A DNA stretch of 64,000 bases, taken from the NCBI GenBank assembly GCA_012729675.1, contig JAAYCR010000025.1, positions 62,001 to 126,000 of the forward strand, written 5' to 3'. Below the pieces are notes generated by a model that worked only from the letters and a program-made list of their open reading frames with translations, had not been told where the DNA came from and ran no database searches. Each line of letters begins with the position of its first letter. Within the stretch, counting starts at the first letter, position 1. This stretch comes from Phycisphaerae bacterium. GTDB taxonomy: Bacteria; Planctomycetota; Phycisphaerae; Sedimentisphaerales; Anaerohalosphaeraceae. This document shows positions 33,777 to 42,168 of this stretch, piece by piece. The position numbers and the translations under genes were made by a program.

Positions 33777-34817
33777 ATGAAAGCAAACTTGAAACCACAG
33801 ATTTCACAGATGACACAGAAGAATCGGAAATCAGATAGCACGATCGACCTGGTGTATGCCGAACAGGTCATCGAGGCCGAAGCGTCGGCGGTACGCGGCT
33901 TGACACGCTTGGTGTCTGAGCCGTCGTTTGCGCAAACGGTACGACTGTTTCATGAATGCACCGGCTCGGTAATCGTCACCGGCATCGGCAAAGCCGGCAT
34001 CGTCGGCAGCAAGATCAGCGCGACGCTGGCCTCCACCGGCACGGCCAGCCACTTTCTGCATCCGGCCGAGGCGGTACATGGCGATCTGGGACGCGTGCAG
34101 AATGATGATATCGTGTTAGCCATGAGCCACAGCGGCGAAAGCGATGAGATTCTCCGTCTGATCGAACCGCTCAAACAACGGGACATCCGGCTTGTCTCGA
34201 TTGTCGGCGATCCCGACTCCCGGCTGGCGCGGCACAGCGACGTGGTCTTAAGCATGGGCATACTCATCGAGGCCTGCCCGCTGGGCGTTGCGCCGAGCGT
34301 CTCGACGACGTGCATGCTCGCCTTGGGCGACGCCTTGGCGCTGACGGTGATGAAGGCGCGGCAATTCAGCGCCGAAGAGTACGCCCGGTTTCATCCGGCA
34401 GGCGCACTGGGGGCGCGGCTGATGACCGTCGGCCAGACCATGTGGTTCAAGCCCGATGAGCCGCTTCCGCTGGCGGCCATGACGGATACCCTTGCGCAGA
34501 TGCTCGACGAGACGGCCGCCCTCAAACGGCGCGGCGCGGTGATGATCGTCGATGCCGACGGACGGCTGGCGGGCATCATTACCGACGGCGACCTGCGGCG
34601 GGCGATTTCGACCTATGGCGCAGCGGCCCTGCAGCAGACAACCCGGCAGGTGATGACCGCCGATTGCAAGCGTGTCCGCCCCGATACGCTGGCCGCCGAG
34701 GCAATGGCCATCTTTCATAAGTTCCGCATCGACGAACTGCCGGTGGTGGACGCCGACGACAAACCGGTCGGCCTGATCGACGTGCAGGACATTGTAGCAA
34801 TAAAGATTGTCGGGTAA
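33777..34817 (+). CDS. kdsD: Arabinose 5-phosphate isomerase (KpsF/GutQ type)
   Basis: 346 residues by this start: SIS domain (VIVTGIGKAGIVGSKISATL, HPAEAVHGDLG, AMSHSGESDEIL) followed by two CBS domains (VMIVDADGRLAGIITDGDLR, DELPVVDADDKPVGLIDVQD). Makes arabinose 5-phosphate, the first precursor of KDO. The first ~22 codons (MKANLKPQISQMTQKNRK) are translated from a dispersed repeat and have no counterpart in the family, so the true start may be a GTG near codon 27. The KdsC-like phosphatase follows 41 bases downstream, supporting the KDO role. Confidence 0.9.
   Translation: MKANLKPQISQMTQKNRKSDSTIDLVYAEQVIEAEASAVRGLTRLVSEPSFAQTVRLFHECTGSVIVTGIGKAGIVGSKISATLASTGTASHFLHPAEAVHGDLGRVQNDDIVLAMSHSGESDEILRLIEPLKQRDIRLVSIVGDPDSRLARHSDVVLSMGILIEACPLGVAPSVSTTCMLALGDALALTVMKARQFSAEEYARFHPAGALGARLMTVGQTMWFKPDEPLPLAAMTDTLAQMLDETAALKRRGAVMIVDADGRLAGIITDGDLRRAISTYGAAALQQTTRQVMTADCKRVRPDTLAAEAMAIFHKFRIDELPVVDADDKPVGLIDVQDIVAIKIVG
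33793..33823 (+). repeat. Dispersed repeat AACCACAGATTTCACAGA, copy 1
   Basis: AACCACAGATTTCACAGATG followed by ACACAGAAGAA. A related copy in the opposite orientation is at 63501-63537. This copy lies inside the annotated 5' end of the kdsD-like gene. Confidence 0.6.
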
Positions 34818-34858
34818 GAGATGTTAAATGCCAAATGTTTAATGTTAAATGTGAATGA

Positions 34859-35380
34859 ATGGCCAAGAACATTGATTTCAAACAGATTCAACTGCTGATC
34901 CTCGACGTGGACGGCGTGTTGACCGACGGCGGCATCATCATCCACGCCGACGGCTCCGAGAGCAAACGCTTCAGCGTCTATGACGGCCACCGGATCCGAA
35001 TGTGGCATCGCGCAGGACGCACCAGCGCAATCATTAGCGGACGCAAAAGCAATCCGACCCGCATCCGCGCCGAACAACTGCAAATCCCTCATGTCTTTGA
35101 GGGCTGCCTGAAAAAAATGCCTGTGTTCGAATCACTGCTGAACGACCTCAACCTTCAGCCGGAACAAACGGCCTATGTCGGTGACGACCTAATGGACATT
35201 CCGCTGGTGCGGCGCGCCGGCTTCGGCGTGGCAGTCGCCAACGCCGCCGAAGAGTTGAAAGAATGTGCCGATTGGATCACGACCATGTCCGGCGGTCACG
35301 GCGCCGTCGGCCAGGCTGTCGAATACATCCTTAAACAGGCCGGGGCGTGGGAGCCGCTGATGGAACGGTATCGAGTCTGA
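34859..35380 (+). CDS. kdsC: KDO 8-phosphate phosphatase (KdsC-like HAD)
   Basis: 173 residues, full-length KdsC. HAD motif I is LLILDVDGVLTDGGIIIHAD with the nucleophile and acid Asp, motif II TSAIISGRKSN, motif III with Lys in CLKKMP, and motif IV YVGDDLMDIPLVRRAGFGVA. No cap domain, as expected for a tetramer. It removes phosphate from KDO 8-phosphate. Between the KpsF-like isomerase and the LptC-like gene, matching the E. coli kdsD-kdsC-lptC order. Confidence 0.92.
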   Translation: MAKNIDFKQIQLLILDVDGVLTDGGIIIHADGSESKRFSVYDGHRIRMWHRAGRTSAIISGRKSNPTRIRAEQLQIPHVFEGCLKKMPVFESLLNDLNLQPEQTAYVGDDLMDIPLVRRAGFGVAVANAAEELKECADWITTMSGGHGAVGQAVEYILKQAGAWEPLMERYRV

Positions 35381-35403
35381 ATACGGACGCAAAGGACGAT
35401 TGT

Positions 35404-38295
35404 ATGCGAAAGATCATCATTATTCTGACAGCCGTGGCGGTTACGGGACTGGCCTATTGGGGATACATCCGGCTGACCGGCGCCGGCGCAATGGAGCCGC
35501 CGACCACGCACACCGCCAAAGAGATGGACATGCCCGAAGCGACCGGCGATGCCCGGCGTTCGGGACAGCCCATCGTCCATGGCGCCGAACAGTCGTACTA
35601 CATTACTCGCGACCCGGTGACACGGCAGATGACACGCGTATTCGGCTTTTCGCGTCTGGTCAATCCCGGCCAACAGTCGGCCCGCTGGCAGGTGGAAAAA
35701 CCATATATCATTTTTTATGAATCCGCCTTCCAGTGCCGCATCGAGGCGGACATGGGGCTGATTCAGACCGAGCGGGCCGGCTCAACTGTGACGCCGCAGG
35801 ACGGCCAGCTTGAGGGCAATGTGGTGATACACATCAGCCCACACGCTGACAGCGAGATTGCCGAGACGCGTCTCCTGTTGGATGACCTGCTCTTCAGCAG
35901 CGAGCGGACGGAATTTTCGACGGACGGGCCGGTGCGGGTGATCTCCAGTCAGGTCGATCTTGCCGGACAGGGGCTGCTCTTGCTGGTCAACGCCGCCGAC
36001 GGACAGATCGAGTACCTGCATATTCTCGATTTGGAATTCTTACGACTCAAAGATTTCGTACAAACTGACGAGCGAAAGGCCGCTCCGCTTGTTTTGGCGA
36101 CGGATGATGCAGAAACGCAAATAGACAAACCCCAGACCCCCTCAACAATTGCAGCCGAGGACGACGGTAGTGAAAAAATCGACGGGGACTCGCGTCTGTA
36201 CCAGTGCACCATCGATGACAATGTGATGATTCGCTACGGCGACCGGATCGTGGTGGCCGGCGCCGATCAGATCAACATCCGTAACATTCTCTTTGCGCGG
36301 CAGGACGACCGCAAGCCCCAGCCCGATATGCGCGCCGCGGCGCAGAACACGGGCCCTGCGCCGGCAATAGATACCATCGACCGCGAACCGACGACAGAAG
36401 CGGAATTGCTGCAAACAGAAATCGCCGCCCGGCCGTCTATCGATACGCTGCTTGCCGACTCTACCCAGCGTGATGACAGCGCCGACGTCGTCGTGACCTG
36501 CGAAGGCGGTATCCTTGTCAAGCCGATGCCGCGGACGAATGCGGCTGCGTCTCTGACACCGATCACCCCGGCCATCGAAATGAACGGCACGCCCCTGCGA
36601 ATCGAACAAATCGACCCCCTGTCGTCCGAAAAGACAATCCCGATGGCCTATTGCGGGCTGTTGATGTACGATACGGGCACCGAGGTGCTCGAATTGTTCC
36701 GCGACGCCTGGGAGAACGACATCGTCCTCGGCTCCCCCGCCGGACGCATCAAGACGCACGGCCCCGTCCTCTGGGATCGCAAGGCCAATCAGGCACAGAT
36801 CGTCGGGCCGGGGATGGTTTATTTTGACGGCAACGGCGATGAAAGTACCGACGCCGGACAGATCGCGTTTGCCGGACAAATGGAACTGTTCTTTGCCGAC
36901 GCCCCGGCGCAGCAATCCTCGCTTCAACTGACCGGCGTGAATCTGACCGGCGGGATGTCGGCCCAACTGCGCGGCGACGGCGCACTATCTACGGCCGCCG
37001 ATACCGCAAAACTGACCTTCGGCCCGGAAAACGCCTTGACCTCGGCGCATCTGGAAGGCGCGGTGCGGTTTGAAAACGCCGACGGCCCATCCTCCCTCGC
37101 CACGGCTGACACGGCCGTCTTTCATTTTGGCGACGACCGCCAGCTTGCGCGCGCTGACCTGTCCGGCGATGTACGGCTTGCCTCCGACAGCGGACAACTG
37201 CACACCAGCGAAGCGACGATTGCCTTTGCCGCCGACGAGACCGGCACGATCCAGCCGTCGCGGTTCGATACGGTCGCCGCCGCCACGCTCGAAACCCGCG
37301 ACGCCACCGACGCCAAACAACCGCCGGCACGATTCGAAGCCCGCAGCATCAGCTACGATCTGCAAACCGGCTCCGGGCAGGCCGCCGGGCCGGTGCGGTT
37401 TGTCTTTTATCAGCCCGCCGACCCTAACGGCAGCCTGCTGACGGAGTACTGGCCCGTCGAGATCACCGCCGACGGCGATGCGGAATTTATCGCCGGGGCA
37501 GATCGCCAGATCGAGACGATCATCTTCAAACGCAACGTCAGCGGCATTCAGACACTTCAATATGCCGCTTATACCGAACAGAATGCATTCAGCGCCGATA
37601 CGATGATCGTCAAACTCGGCCGCAACACCGAAGGCACAGCGGACATCCAGAGCATCACGCTCCGCGACGGCGACGTGTATGCCGAATTTAAACGCACGCA
37701 CGAAACGCTCCGTCTGGCGATGACGCGGCTCAGTTGTCAGGAAATAATCTACGACCGCACAAACCAGCGGCTGATCGCGACCGGCCCGGGCGAGATTGCG
37801 GTGGACAACAGCAACGCCGAAGCGTCCGCATCCTCCGGCGGGCTGGATATGAGCGGCCCGTCCTATGCCAAGATCGAAGGCTTTGACCGCATTGAATGGA
37901 CAGCCGCCGACCGCCGCATCGTCGCCGACGGTGACGCCGATGTCCTGCAGGTGTCCTATATACCGCTTATTGACGGCGTGCCGTCTCGCCTCATTCGCGC
38001 CGCCGCCGGACGAGTCGAGATCGAACTTGCCGAAGAGGCTGATGGACGAACAGAACTGGCCCAACTGACCGCCAAAGACCACGTCTTCTTCGAAGAAGAG
38101 GGAAAACACATTCTCGAAGGGTACACACTGCTTTATAACGCCGCCAACGACGGCTGGCTGACCATCACCGGCACAGACGACCGCCCGTGCATGGCCGACG
38201 GCGCACGCGTGCCATACATCCATTACAACGTCAGCACCGGCCAACTCGAAACACAGCTGTCAACCATTCCGGGAGCGGTGACGTTCCCGCAATAA
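35404..38295 (+). CDS. Giant LptC/LptA-like lipopolysaccharide transport protein
   Basis: 963 residues from the ATG at 35404 (ten bases after the KdsC stop region), chosen because it opens with a membrane anchor MRKIIIILTAVAVTGLAYWG. The rest is predicted periplasmic, long and repetitive in beta-type sequence: recurring motifs such as GQLEGNVVIHIS, GDARL/ADLSGDVRLASDSGQ, LEGAVRFENADG and DGDVYAEFKRTHETL resemble the OstA/LptA beta-jellyroll with LptC-like start. E. coli LptC (191 residues) and LptA (185) are far shorter. The position after kdsD-kdsC equals that of lptC-lptA. The sequence is acidic and Asp/Ala-rich. Confidence 0.7.
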   Translation: MRKIIIILTAVAVTGLAYWGYIRLTGAGAMEPPTTHTAKEMDMPEATGDARRSGQPIVHGAEQSYYITRDPVTRQMTRVFGFSRLVNPGQQSARWQVEKPYIIFYESAFQCRIEADMGLIQTERAGSTVTPQDGQLEGNVVIHISPHADSEIAETRLLLDDLLFSSERTEFSTDGPVRVISSQVDLAGQGLLLLVNAADGQIEYLHILDLEFLRLKDFVQTDERKAAPLVLATDDAETQIDKPQTPSTIAAEDDGSEKIDGDSRLYQCTIDDNVMIRYGDRIVVAGADQINIRNILFARQDDRKPQPDMRAAAQNTGPAPAIDTIDREPTTEAELLQTEIAARPSIDTLLADSTQRDDSADVVVTCEGGILVKPMPRTNAAASLTPITPAIEMNGTPLRIEQIDPLSSEKTIPMAYCGLLMYDTGTEVLELFRDAWENDIVLGSPAGRIKTHGPVLWDRKANQAQIVGPGMVYFDGNGDESTDAGQIAFAGQMELFFADAPAQQSSLQLTGVNLTGGMSAQLRGDGALSTAADTAKLTFGPENALTSAHLEGAVRFENADGPSSLATADTAVFHFGDDRQLARADLSGDVRLASDSGQLHTSEATIAFAADETGTIQPSRFDTVAAATLETRDATDAKQPPARFEARSISYDLQTGSGQAAGPVRFVFYQPADPNGSLLTEYWPVEITADGDAEFIAGADRQIETIIFKRNVSGIQTLQYAAYTEQNAFSADTMIVKLGRNTEGTADIQSITLRDGDVYAEFKRTHETLRLAMTRLSCQEIIYDRTNQRLIATGPGEIAVDNSNAEASASSGGLDMSGPSYAKIEGFDRIEWTAADRRIVADGDADVLQVSYIPLIDGVPSRLIRAAAGRVEIELAEEADGRTELAQLTAKDHVFFEEEGKHILEGYTLLYNAANDGWLTITGTDDRPCMADGARVPYIHYNVSTGQLETQLSTIPGAVTFPQ

Positions 38296-38348
38296 CACCG
38301 GTAATTGGTTTCTTTGCTGCCGATAAACGCCGTTATGAACCTAACGTC

Positions 38349-38396
38349 TGTACTAAGCGTATAATGTACTAAGCGTATAATGTACTAAGCGTATTT
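38349..38396. repeat. Tandem 16-base repeat, three copies
   Basis: TGTACTAAGCGTATAA at 38349-38364 and 38365-38380, and a third copy at 38381-38394 diverging at its last two bases. TATAAT is formed at each junction (38360-38365 and 38376-38381), so these could be overlapping promoters for the permease gene that starts at 38440. Confidence 0.85.
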
Positions 38397-38439
38397 AAGA
38401 CAGGTCTTTGTCTAATAATAGGAATAATGGGATATAGCG

Positions 38440-39486
38440 ATGGAATTTTTGACCGGCCTTGTGTTTGATTTTTGGGCGACGTTATCCGAAATGGCGCCTT
38501 ACCTGCTCTTGGGCTTTCTGGTGGCGGGGTTGCTGAGCGTCTGCATTTCGCCCAACGCCATCGAACGGCATCTCGGCAAGCGAGGGTTCTGGTCTATTTT
38601 CAAGGCCTCGACGTTCGGCATCCCCCTGCCGCTATGTTCGTGCGGCGTTATTCCGCTGTCGATGTCGCTGCATAAGCACGGGGCCAGCAAAGGAGCGACG
38701 ACGTCGTTTCTGCTGGCGACGCCGCAAACGAATGTTTACAGTTTTCTGGTTACATACAGTCTATTGGGACCGGTGATGGCGATTTTCCGGCCGCTGGCGG
38801 CGCTGACGACCGGACTGCTCGGCGGCGGATTGGCTGAAATTTTTGATAAAGCTCCGTCTGCGTCTGTCGAACAAACCGAATCTCAGAATCCCGTCGGCTC
38901 CCCGCCGCAACGGCATTGGCTGATACGTGCGCTGCGTCACGGGTTTGTGGTCCTGCCGACTGATATCGGGCGTTCGATGCTGGCCGGTCTGGTGATCGCA
39001 GCGCTGATGTCGGCGGTTTTGCCGGATGATTTTTTTGCGTCGTATCTGGCCGGCGGCGGAGGCTTGGTTGCCATGCTGGTGATGCTTGTGGTGGGCATTC
39101 CCATTTATGCCTGTTCGACCGCATCGGTGCCGGTGGCAGTGCAGATGATCGCCAAAGGTCTTAGCCCCGGTGCGGCGATGGTCTTTTTGATTGCCGGGCC
39201 GACGGCCAACGCCGCTTCGCTGTCGACGCTGTGGAGTACGCTGGGCAAACGTTCGACAGCTGCGTACCTGATCAGCATTGCAGTTTGTTCCCTGGCGACA
39301 GGATTTATTATCGATCAATTCGTCTTTGCCGGCGGGTATAATCCGGATCATCTTAGCCATGGCGAGACGCTGCCGATGGGCTTAAGCAGCGTGATGACGA
39401 CGGGGATGCTGGCCGTGCTGGGGTTTGGTATATTTCGCAAATACACCCAGACCAAAGCGAAGAAGCAAGCTGCCCCAACAGCGTGA
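38440..39486 (+). CDS. SO_0444-type Cu/Zn efflux permease
   Basis: 348 residues, integral membrane permease of the DUF318/YraQ type. Eight or so membrane segments in two halves; each half carries the metal-linked family motif: IPLPLCSCGVIPLSMSLHKH in the first and GIPIYACSTASVPVAVQMIA in the second. Middle linker is polar. Family members act in export of metals such as Cu or Zn (SO_0444) or of organoarsenicals (ArsP). Specificity cannot be told. Three tandem repeats lie directly upstream. It is not adjacent to the Fur-family gene at 19983. Confidence 0.87.
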   Translation: MEFLTGLVFDFWATLSEMAPYLLLGFLVAGLLSVCISPNAIERHLGKRGFWSIFKASTFGIPLPLCSCGVIPLSMSLHKHGASKGATTSFLLATPQTNVYSFLVTYSLLGPVMAIFRPLAALTTGLLGGGLAEIFDKAPSASVEQTESQNPVGSPPQRHWLIRALRHGFVVLPTDIGRSMLAGLVIAALMSAVLPDDFFASYLAGGGGLVAMLVMLVVGIPIYACSTASVPVAVQMIAKGLSPGAAMVFLIAGPTANAASLSTLWSTLGKRSTAAYLISIAVCSLATGFIIDQFVFAGGYNPDHLSHGETLPMGLSSVMTTGMLAVLGFGIFRKYTQTKAKKQAAPTA

Positions 39487-39560
39487 CAAATTTTGTCCGG
39501 GGATTTTCATTTTGTGTTTAATTCGTTGCTTTTCGTGCGTGGATTGTTACAATTTTCGCC

Positions 39561-40166
39561 GTGCAATCTGATCGGATACAATTTATTCTCGCCTCGGCCT
39601 CGCCGCGGCGGCGGCAGCTTTTGAGGCAGGCGGGCTATCGGTTTGAGATCGTGCCTTCGGCCGTCGATGAAGAAGCATTTGAAACCGCCGCCACCGATTC
39701 GGTGTTGCTGAGCAAACAGCTCGCCCTGGCCAAAGCCAACGAAGTGGCCGTACGGTATCCCGAATATTTCGTTCTCGGCGCCGATACGGTGGTCGATGAT
39801 GACGGCCTTATCATCGGCAAACCCGACGATGCAGCCCACGCCGAGGCGATTACCCGCCGTTTGTTCAGCCGTCCGCACAAGGTCATCACCGGTATTGCCT
39901 TGGTGTGCATCGCCAAAAAGATCGAGATCATAGAAGCCGACATCACGACCGTTTATCCGCGACCGCTCACCGAGGCACAGATCTCCGACCATATCGCCGG
40001 GGGCAACTGGCAGGGCAAGGCCGGGGCGTATGGCATTCAGGAAACCGGCGATACCTTCGTCGAGCGTATCAAAGGGTCATTCACCAACGTGATGGGTCTG
40101 CCGATGGAACGCATCCAGCGCCTGCTGGAGGGGCTGGGCGTCTGTGCTTTTTCAAAGGAGGCTTGA
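39561..40166 (+). CDS. maf: Maf nucleotide pyrophosphatase
   Basis: 201 residues with a GTG start. ASASPRRRQLLRQAGYRFEI near the N-terminus, LGADTVVDDDGLIIGKPDD and GKAGAYGIQETGDTFVERIK are the family motifs. It hydrolyses non-canonical or modified nucleoside triphosphates (dTTP/UTP type) to monophosphates. No strong ribosome binding site. The coiled-coil gene follows 47 bases downstream. Confidence 0.94.
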   Translation: MQSDRIQFILASASPRRRQLLRQAGYRFEIVPSAVDEEAFETAATDSVLLSKQLALAKANEVAVRYPEYFVLGADTVVDDDGLIIGKPDDAAHAEAITRRLFSRPHKVITGIALVCIAKKIEIIEADITTVYPRPLTEAQISDHIAGGNWQGKAGAYGIQETGDTFVERIKGSFTNVMGLPMERIQRLLEGLGVCAFSKEA

Positions 40167-40213
40167 TTTGGGGCGGGGTTTGTGTTATAAGCCGGTTTTG
40201 ACCGGAGGGTCCG

Positions 40214-41452
40214 ATGCAAAATAATGAACAGCGAAAATCCGATTTGGATGCCGACATCCTTCAGTGCAAGCTGGACTTGCAGCGTGCCTTGCAGGCGGGT
40301 AACCGTGTGCCCCTGATCCCCGATAAAAAACCCATACAAATCCCACAATCCACACAACCCCTTAATCCAGAACAATCATCGGAATCAAATGCACCTATTT
40401 CTGGATCCTCAAGATCGCCAAGCTCGCCTGTCGGCATACACATTATGCCTTTTGAAACGCTGCAAAAGAAAACAGCCTCTGCCGAGCAAGCGACCGCCTC
40501 TATCCCGTCCGAGCCTGAGCCGGACGTGTCGCCCGAGCCTGAGGCCCCCCCGCCGCCGCCGGAATCGATCGAGCCGCTGCACGAAAAAATTCACCTGCTG
40601 GAACAGCAGCTGGCCGAAAAGATCGGGCAGATTTCCGCACTGAAACTGCAAATTGAGGAACAAGCAACTGCTCTATCCGAACAGGCCGAGACGGTTCGAC
40701 GGACAGGCGAGGAAAAAGAAACAGCAGAAAAACGACTTGAGACCCAGGCCGCCGAGTGGGCGATTACCCTCGAATCGCTCAAGGAAGCCCAGGCACAAGC
40801 CATGCAGACGCGGGACGAGCGGCAGCAGCAATTGGAGGCTCTCCGCGAGGAGCTTTCTGACGCACAACTGCGGCTGGAGCAGTCGGATTCGACCAACGCG
40901 GCGCTGACTCGTGAAAACGCCGAACTGCTTGACATACTGAACAATGTGCGTTTGGAGAAGGAACGCGAACGTGAAGACGCCGTTTCCGAATTTGAAATGA
41001 CCGACGAAGATACAGATGCTTTTGATGATCCATCGCTGGAACCGTACTGCGAACCGACCGGAGAGATAATTTCCGAAGACGATGTGCATCTTGAACAAAA
41101 GCTGGCGGACAATGCGGTTCCAACGTTTAATCTGGCCGAGCAAATCTTGACCGAGCAGCGAAAGACATCCTCCGAACGTCGCCAGGGACCGGCTCGCAAC
41201 GGTGGAAAGATAACCTCGAACAGTTCCATCGAGCATGTGATGCAGCAGTATGTAACTGACAAAACCGCCCCGCCGCCGCAGGATCAACCGCTCCGCCCTG
41301 CCGGCCATTCGCAGCGCTTTTTGCGATGGCACGGCGAAGGACTGACCGCCTACCAAACCGAACTGCTGGACACCATTATTCACAATGATATCCGGCGTTT
41401 ATGCGGGGCCAATGTTTCGTTCTCGCCGTATCAATCCACGATGGACAATTGA
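40214..41452 (+). CDS. Coiled-coil protein of unknown function
   Basis: 412 residues. N-terminal ~110 residues polar and Pro-rich; residues about 115-260 form a long coiled coil (KIHLLEQQLAEKIGQISALK, then RQQQLEALREELSDAQLRLE and ENAELLDILNNVRLEKERE); the C-terminal part is acidic then a short basic tail. No family recognised. An AGG lies in front of the ATG. The BY-kinase-like gene starts 5 bases downstream, so the two are co-expressed and may form a complex. Confidence 0.8.
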   Translation: MQNNEQRKSDLDADILQCKLDLQRALQAGNRVPLIPDKKPIQIPQSTQPLNPEQSSESNAPISGSSRSPSSPVGIHIMPFETLQKKTASAEQATASIPSEPEPDVSPEPEAPPPPPESIEPLHEKIHLLEQQLAEKIGQISALKLQIEEQATALSEQAETVRRTGEEKETAEKRLETQAAEWAITLESLKEAQAQAMQTRDERQQQLEALREELSDAQLRLEQSDSTNAALTRENAELLDILNNVRLEKEREREDAVSEFEMTDEDTDAFDDPSLEPYCEPTGEIISEDDVHLEQKLADNAVPTFNLAEQILTEQRKTSSERRQGPARNGGKITSNSSIEHVMQQYVTDKTAPPPQDQPLRPAGHSQRFLRWHGEGLTAYQTELLDTIIHNDIRRLCGANVSFSPYQSTMDN

Positions 41453-41457
41453 TCATT

Positions 41458-42168
41458 ATGATCGCTGAAATTGCAGAAGAAACCGGAGAGTGGATTTCAT
41501 CGCTTATGTATTCCGGCTGGTTATATGCGGTGATTGCCGGAATGGCGGTTTTTTTCTTCGTAACACTGATCTTGGGGTTGGTCTGGCTGTTTGGCCAAAA
41601 GAAAGAAAAACATCCGAAGAAAATACCGGACGCGGCACAGGATAAGACGTTTGATTACAACGCCCTGCTGGCCGCTACGGGAACACCCAACGGAAAACCC
41701 CGCCGTCTTCTTCTGGCAGCCGCCAGTCTCGACAATCTGCCTGTTACGATTCCAGTCAATCTGGCGATTCAACTGGCAGCCACGGAAAAATGTCTGCTCA
41801 TCGATCTGGATACGCGGCGCGACGCGTTGTCTCACGTGTTCGAGATCGCCTCTGTGCCGCGGCCTGCTACGCCGGTGGTGACGGGCGTCGCGAACCTGCA
41901 TATCTGGCCGGCTCATCTTTTTACACAGTTTCGGCAAATGGACCTAAAATCGCTGCTGGCCGCAACACAGCCAAGATATGATATCATCCTGCTGAACGCC
42001 CCGTATTTAGCAGCACACCCGGATCGCGGGCGGATCATTCGCTGTGCCGAGTCAGCGGTGGTCTTCAGCAAAGACAAAAAATCTGCGGCCCCGCTGCGTA
42101 AGCTTCTTGACAAAAGCCCATGCAAAATCCTCAAGATGCTCGGCCCCGACGGCAGGCCGTTGGCCTAA
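41458..42168 (+). CDS. BY-kinase / ParA-like protein without Walker A
   Basis: 236 residues. One membrane segment near residues 20-43 (YAVIAGMAVFFFVTLILGLV) is followed by a MinD/CpsD-like fold. The Walker A' motif LLIDLDTRRDALSHVF and the Walker B strand YDIILLNAP match bacterial tyrosine kinases, yet where GEGKTT should be, the sequence reads AAASLDNLPVTIPVNLAIQL. So nucleotide binding is probably lost while the fold remains. There is no Tyr-rich tail. The stop codon overlaps the convergent RuvX-Pgl gene's stop by a few bases. The start at 41458 rather than 41401 is preferred because it follows the upstream stop. Confidence 0.65.
   Translation: MIAEIAEETGEWISSLMYSGWLYAVIAGMAVFFFVTLILGLVWLFGQKKEKHPKKIPDAAQDKTFDYNALLAATGTPNGKPRRLLLAAASLDNLPVTIPVNLAIQLAATEKCLLIDLDTRRDALSHVFEIASVPRPATPVVTGVANLHIWPAHLFTQFRQMDLKSLLAATQPRYDIILLNAPYLAAHPDRGRIIRCAESAVVFSKDKKSAAPLRKLLDKSPCKILKMLGPDGRPLA

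Noticed and set aside
36985-38244. 419-codon minus-strand frame across the LptC-like gene
   Set aside because: Shadow frame; the plus strand encodes the anchored protein in a conserved gene order.
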